Source: SAR324 cluster bacterium (GTDB taxonomy: Bacteria > SAR324 > JACQKK01). From it: a DNA stretch of 5,283 nucleotides. The translations under genes and the position numbers were made by a program. Numbering within the stretch: position 1 is the stretch's first letter; every line of letters starts with the position of its first letter. Under the pieces are notes generated by a model. The model was given only the letters and a program-made list of their open reading frames with translations. It had not been told where the DNA came from and did not search any database. The stretch lies in assembly GCA_027296185.1 (NCBI GenBank), contig JAPUJL010000298.1, positions 1 through 5,283 of the forward strand, given 5' to 3'. Below are positions 5,138 through 5,283 of this stretch, piece after piece.

Positions 5138-5283
5138 ATGTACGATTTGGTGATCCGCGGGGGCCTGATCGTCGATGGGAGCGGCGGAGAGCCGTTCGCC
5201 GGTGACGTGGCCGTGCAGGGTGGGCGCGTCTCGGCGGTGGGCCGCATCGGCGAGGGGGGCCGGGAAGAGGTGGATGCCGGGGG
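5138..5283 (+). CDS. N-terminus of an amidohydrolase, N-acyl-D-amino-acid deacylase (D-aminoacylase) type, partial
   Basis: The first 48 residues are visible before the window ends. They open with MYDLVIRGGLIVDGSGG, then EPFAGDVAVQGGRVSAVGRI and a closing VDAGG. This is the small N-terminal beta-sandwich of the amidohydrolase superfamily, and the order DG-[ST]-G, then P-F-x-x-DVAV, then GR-[VI]-x-AVG is characteristic of the D-aminoacylase branch. Such enzymes hydrolyse N-acyl-D-amino acids to D-amino acid plus carboxylate in the cytoplasm, using metal in a TIM barrel. The metal-binding His-x-His and all later catalytic residues lie beyond the edge and cannot be checked. Related dihydropyrimidinase or dihydroorotase-like enzymes share a similar start and remain possible. 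It follows the transporter on the same strand after 310 bases, so a functional link is plausible but unproven. Confidence 0.82.
   Translation, partial: MYDLVIRGGLIVDGSGGEPFAGDVAVQGGRVSAVGRIGEGGREEVDAG

Noticed and set aside
4929..5153. 74-codon + strand ORF in the second intergenic region
   Set aside because: TTG start without a Shine-Dalgarno sequence, Ala/Gly/Arg-rich composition, and it ends inside the amidohydrolase in another frame.
3655..5247. 530-codon open frame on the minus strand opposite the ATPase
   Set aside because: It mirrors the ATPase and amidohydrolase coding sequences. It has His/Arg/Asp-rich shadow composition and no domain.
1..5283. CRISPR array, tRNA/rRNA, insertion sequence or phage signature
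   Set aside because: No regularly spaced repeats, no tRNA-like fold, no transposase motifs or terminal inverted repeats were seen on either strand.

Overview
The window is a GC-rich stretch of bacterial DNA. It is dominated by one complete carbohydrate-type ABC importer operon on the + strand: a solute-binding lipoprotein (414-1778), two MalF/MalG-type permeases (1814-2824 and 2826-3677) and a MalK/UgpC-type ATPase (3733-4827). All the hallmarks of a CUT1 family importer are visible: a Tat plus lipobox export signal on the binding protein, EAA loops in both permeases, and intact Walker A, Q-loop, LSGGQ, Walker B and H-loop motifs with a C-terminal TOBE-type extension in the ATPase. High GC, Shine-Dalgarno sites, a Tat lipoprotein and a D-aminoacylase-like neighbour suggest a high-GC Gram-negative bacterium, probably a proteobacterium. 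No taxonomic marker is present, so this is inference.

The left edge carries the first 19 codons of a divergent minus-strand gene (58 down to 1). It encodes an apparent signal peptide behind a strong TGGAGG ribosome binding site. The 355 bases between it and the binding-protein gene form a two-way control region. It holds a candidate sigma-54 type -24/-12 element facing the transporter (261-277), a weaker candidate sigma-70 promoter facing the divergent gene (144-172), and a 9-bp inverted repeat.

Downstream of the ATPase lie 310 bases without a convincing gene. They contain an imperfect GC-rich hairpin with no U-tract, a 16-bp near-palindrome and an 8-bp direct repeat spaced 21 bp. The start of an amidohydrolase of the N-acyl-D-amino-acid deacylase (D-aminoacylase) type follows at 5138 and runs off the right edge.

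Together, the periplasmic lipoprotein would capture a substrate, the two permeases form the channel and the ATPase dimer powers import. The adjoining amidohydrolase hints that the substrate, or a co-metabolised compound, may carry an N-acyl or cyclic amide group, but the substrate cannot be read from this sequence. The genes themselves are ordinary. The points worth a second look are in the two intergenic regions and at the unannotated left-edge gene.
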